The translations under genes were made by a program, and so were the position numbers. Under the pieces are notes generated by a model. It was not told the DNA's origin. It ran no database searches and saw only the letters and a list, made by a program, of their open reading frames with translations. Positions 59,859-62,000 of a stretch of DNA of 62,000 bases are shown here, piece after piece. The stretch lies in assembly GCA_016946835.1 (NCBI GenBank), contig JACVTC010000071.1, positions 1 through 62,000 of the forward strand, written 5' to 3'. This DNA is from Neocallimastix lanati (nom. inval.). Taxonomy: Eukaryota; Neocallimastigomycota; Neocallimastigomycetes; Neocallimastigales; Neocallimastigaceae. How positions within the stretch are numbered: the stretch's first letter is position 1; each line of letters begins with the position of its first letter.

Positions 59859-61125
59859 TTAACCGACTCTCTTAGCAAGATCACTAGGTTTATATTTATC
59901 TTGTGCCCAGGTCATGATACGTTTGATAGATTGAATCCATTTTCTTTGTGATTCATCGTTTAATACATGGGCTACTTGAGAAGCAAAAATTTTTTCACGT
60001 GCTAATAGAATATAAATTAAAAAAAATAATAATAATTTTTATTAATTAAATAATTAAATATTTCTCATTTCTTTATATACATATACATATATATTTTTTT
60101 TATATATATATATTTATAATTTAGTAGATAATTATTTAAAATTATAAATAATATTTACCTGAACGTTCATGAATACCAACCATAGTTACACCTATTGGCC
60201 ATGGAGCATTACCAATAGAAAGTTGAAGATAGGATTCATTTGCTTTCATATATTCTCTTTCTTGCATGAACTGTGCAATTTCAGATACTCTAGCCAATAC
60301 ATCTGCTTGAATAGTTTTATGCTTTAATTCTTTAAAGAATGGCTTTAAATAGTCTCTAGTTTGCTTTTGAATAGCTGTATCACGTTTTCCCTTATAACTT
60401 CTTTTAACTTCTTCACTTCTTTTATTTAAATCATCTTCCCATTCATCTAACAAACGTCTGAAATAAACACTAATAAGAAAGCATGCTTTATCTATATCTT
60501 TTTGAATTAATTCTAAACTAATTATACTGGTATCCACATCACTATAATCCTTTTTCTTTTTATTTTTCTCCTCTTCATTATCAAGACCTGCTTGTTTTCT
60601 TAAGGCTTCTAAATCTAAATTACGATCAGTATCCTCCATTGCATGCATAAATTCATTTTGTTGACCTTCAGTTTTCTCTTCTGCTGCTTCCAAATGTCGA
60701 AGACGAATAATTCTTTCTTGATCGGTTTCACCAAAATATCTAATAGGTTCTCCGTGACTTCTTAAACGTTTTATAACCTCATCTTGACTAATATTTTCAA
60801 ATATTTTGGTAAGATTATCATTTTCTTCATCATCTAATTGACCATTTTTTGAGTCATTACTTTTGTCTATTGAATCAGCTGATAAACTATTATTTGATGG
60901 ATTAGAACCATTATATTGTTCAATATATTCTTTCTTTTTTTTCAATTTGATTTCTTTTTCCTTTTTTTCTTTTTCTAAGTCTTTGTAATATTTTTTTTTC
61001 TCAAATTCCTCAATATCACCTCTTCTTATATATTTTTTTTTACTAGATTTATCACTTTTAGCTTCATCAATTAATTTCCTTTTTTTGGAAATTTCTTCAT
61101 CAATAATTGACTTCAAAAAATCCAT
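59859..61125 (-). CDS. PRP18: PRP18, pre-mRNA splicing factor of step two
   Basis: PRP18 acts in the spliceosome with SLU7 to stabilise exon interaction with U5 during exon ligation. Two exons, 61125-60159 and 60001-59859, join as R-S-A-R-E-K across an intron with GTAAAT and TTAG, giving 369 residues (human 342). The N-terminus is Lys-rich with coiled-coil character. The splicing-factor motif [20 protein letters not shown] follows, shared with PRP4. The C-terminal helical Prp18 domain includes [17 protein letters not shown], the conserved loop [17 protein letters not shown] and, in exon 2, [20 protein letters not shown]. The start is the first ATG, after an AT-rich leader. Confidence 0.95.
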
Positions 61126-61186
61126 GAATATAAAATATATAAAAAATAAAAAAAAAAAAAAAAAAAAAATAAAATAAAAAAAATAA

Positions 61187-61219
<33 letters not shown>

Positions 61220-62000
61220 ATATATATAATATAAAATTATTTAAGAAATTTAAAATAAATTATTTTTTTTCAATAATTATTATTTATAATAATTTTAAAA
61301 TTAATATATATATTATTTTATTTGTTATTTCCTCTTCTAAAACGATAAAATATAAAAATTATTTTATTTGTTATTTTTTTTTTTTTAAAAAATATATATA
61401 TATATATTTAAATAAAAGAAATAATAAAAAATAAGAAATGTAATAAATAATAAAGATTATAAAAGGTATTATATAAATATGTAATATAAATTATTAAAAT
61501 GAATAAAAATTATTATATTATCTTTGCAAATAAAGTTACATAATACTTTGAAATAATTAATTATATAAAAGGATCTTACACTTTTTTATTCTATATTGTA
61601 TTATTTAATCTGAACAGAACATATATTTTTTAAATAAAAAAAATTAAAAATTAAAACAAATCTTCTAAATAATTAATTATATATAAAATATTTTAAATTT
61701 AAATAATCAAAAAATTAATATATAATAATTAATAAAAATTAAAAAATTTTTTATTAAAAAAATAATATATGTTTAATATTTATTCAAATTTAAATAATAT
61801 TTAAATAATATTAAATTAATAATATATAAATAATAAATAATATAATTGAATAATAAAAAAATAAAAAAAATAAATAATAAATTATAAATAATAAATAATA
61901 AATAATAAATAATAAATAATAAATAATAAATAATAAATAATAAATAATAAATAATAAATAATAAATAATAAATAATAAATAATAAATAATAAATAATAAA
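61126..62000. other. Intergenic AT-rich DNA ending in an AAATAAT microsatellite
   Basis: Long A tracts at 61149-61215. From about 61868 to the end there is an AAATAAT array of at least 18 units. No gene recognised. Confidence 0.7.

Noticed and set aside
59693-59884. Small hydrophobic protein beside PRP18
   Set aside because: It derives from AAT repeats and the antisense of the last PRP18 exon.

Overview
The window is extremely AT-rich eukaryotic DNA: long A/T homopolymers, AAT/ATTT microsatellites, short introns with GTAAAT or GTATGT donors, and small single-copy genes between large blocks of mobile DNA. A beta-helix/EGF/7TM class C-type receptor, an LRR gene built one repeat per exon, and the base composition together suggest an anaerobic gut fungus (Neocallimastigomycota). 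This is an inference; another AT-rich protist or fungus is not excluded.

Layout. 1-11435: two Ty3/gypsy LTR retrotransposons lie head to tail. The first runs off the left edge and is broken by frameshifts. The second has 1038-bp LTRs at both ends but has lost reverse transcriptase and most of integrase. Both keep a textbook -1 frameshift signal at the end of gag. 11494-11887: a single LTR-like arm. 13535-22061: an 8.5-kb virus-like element with mirror-symmetric 1641-bp inverted termini. It carries two paralogous single-jelly-roll-like capsid genes of ssDNA-virus type, a spliced capsid extension made of three beta-rich repeats, and small coiled-coil proteins, one of them duplicated in the two arms. 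No replication gene is visible. 22062-30496: an inverted pair of 485-bp LTR-like arms, an inverted gypsy fragment and nested solo LTRs with 4-bp target duplications.

30970-46284: a tRNA-headed SINE-like unit, a perfect 49-bp hairpin, the 11-exon receptor gene (minus strand), then a decayed LRR gene whose introns received a small non-autonomous LTR element and a gag-only Copia element. Both LTR elements carry a primer site matching the anticodon arm of tRNA-Lys(CUU). A second A-tailed retroposon follows.

46285-62000: gene remnants with premature stops, then three apparently intact housekeeping genes: a Yop1/REEP-like ER membrane-shaping protein (minus), PEX19 (plus, six exons) and the splicing factor PRP18 (minus, two exons). 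A third A-tailed retroposon sits between the last two. The strongest candidate for an undescribed system is the capsid-bearing element with its alternative 3' splice site.
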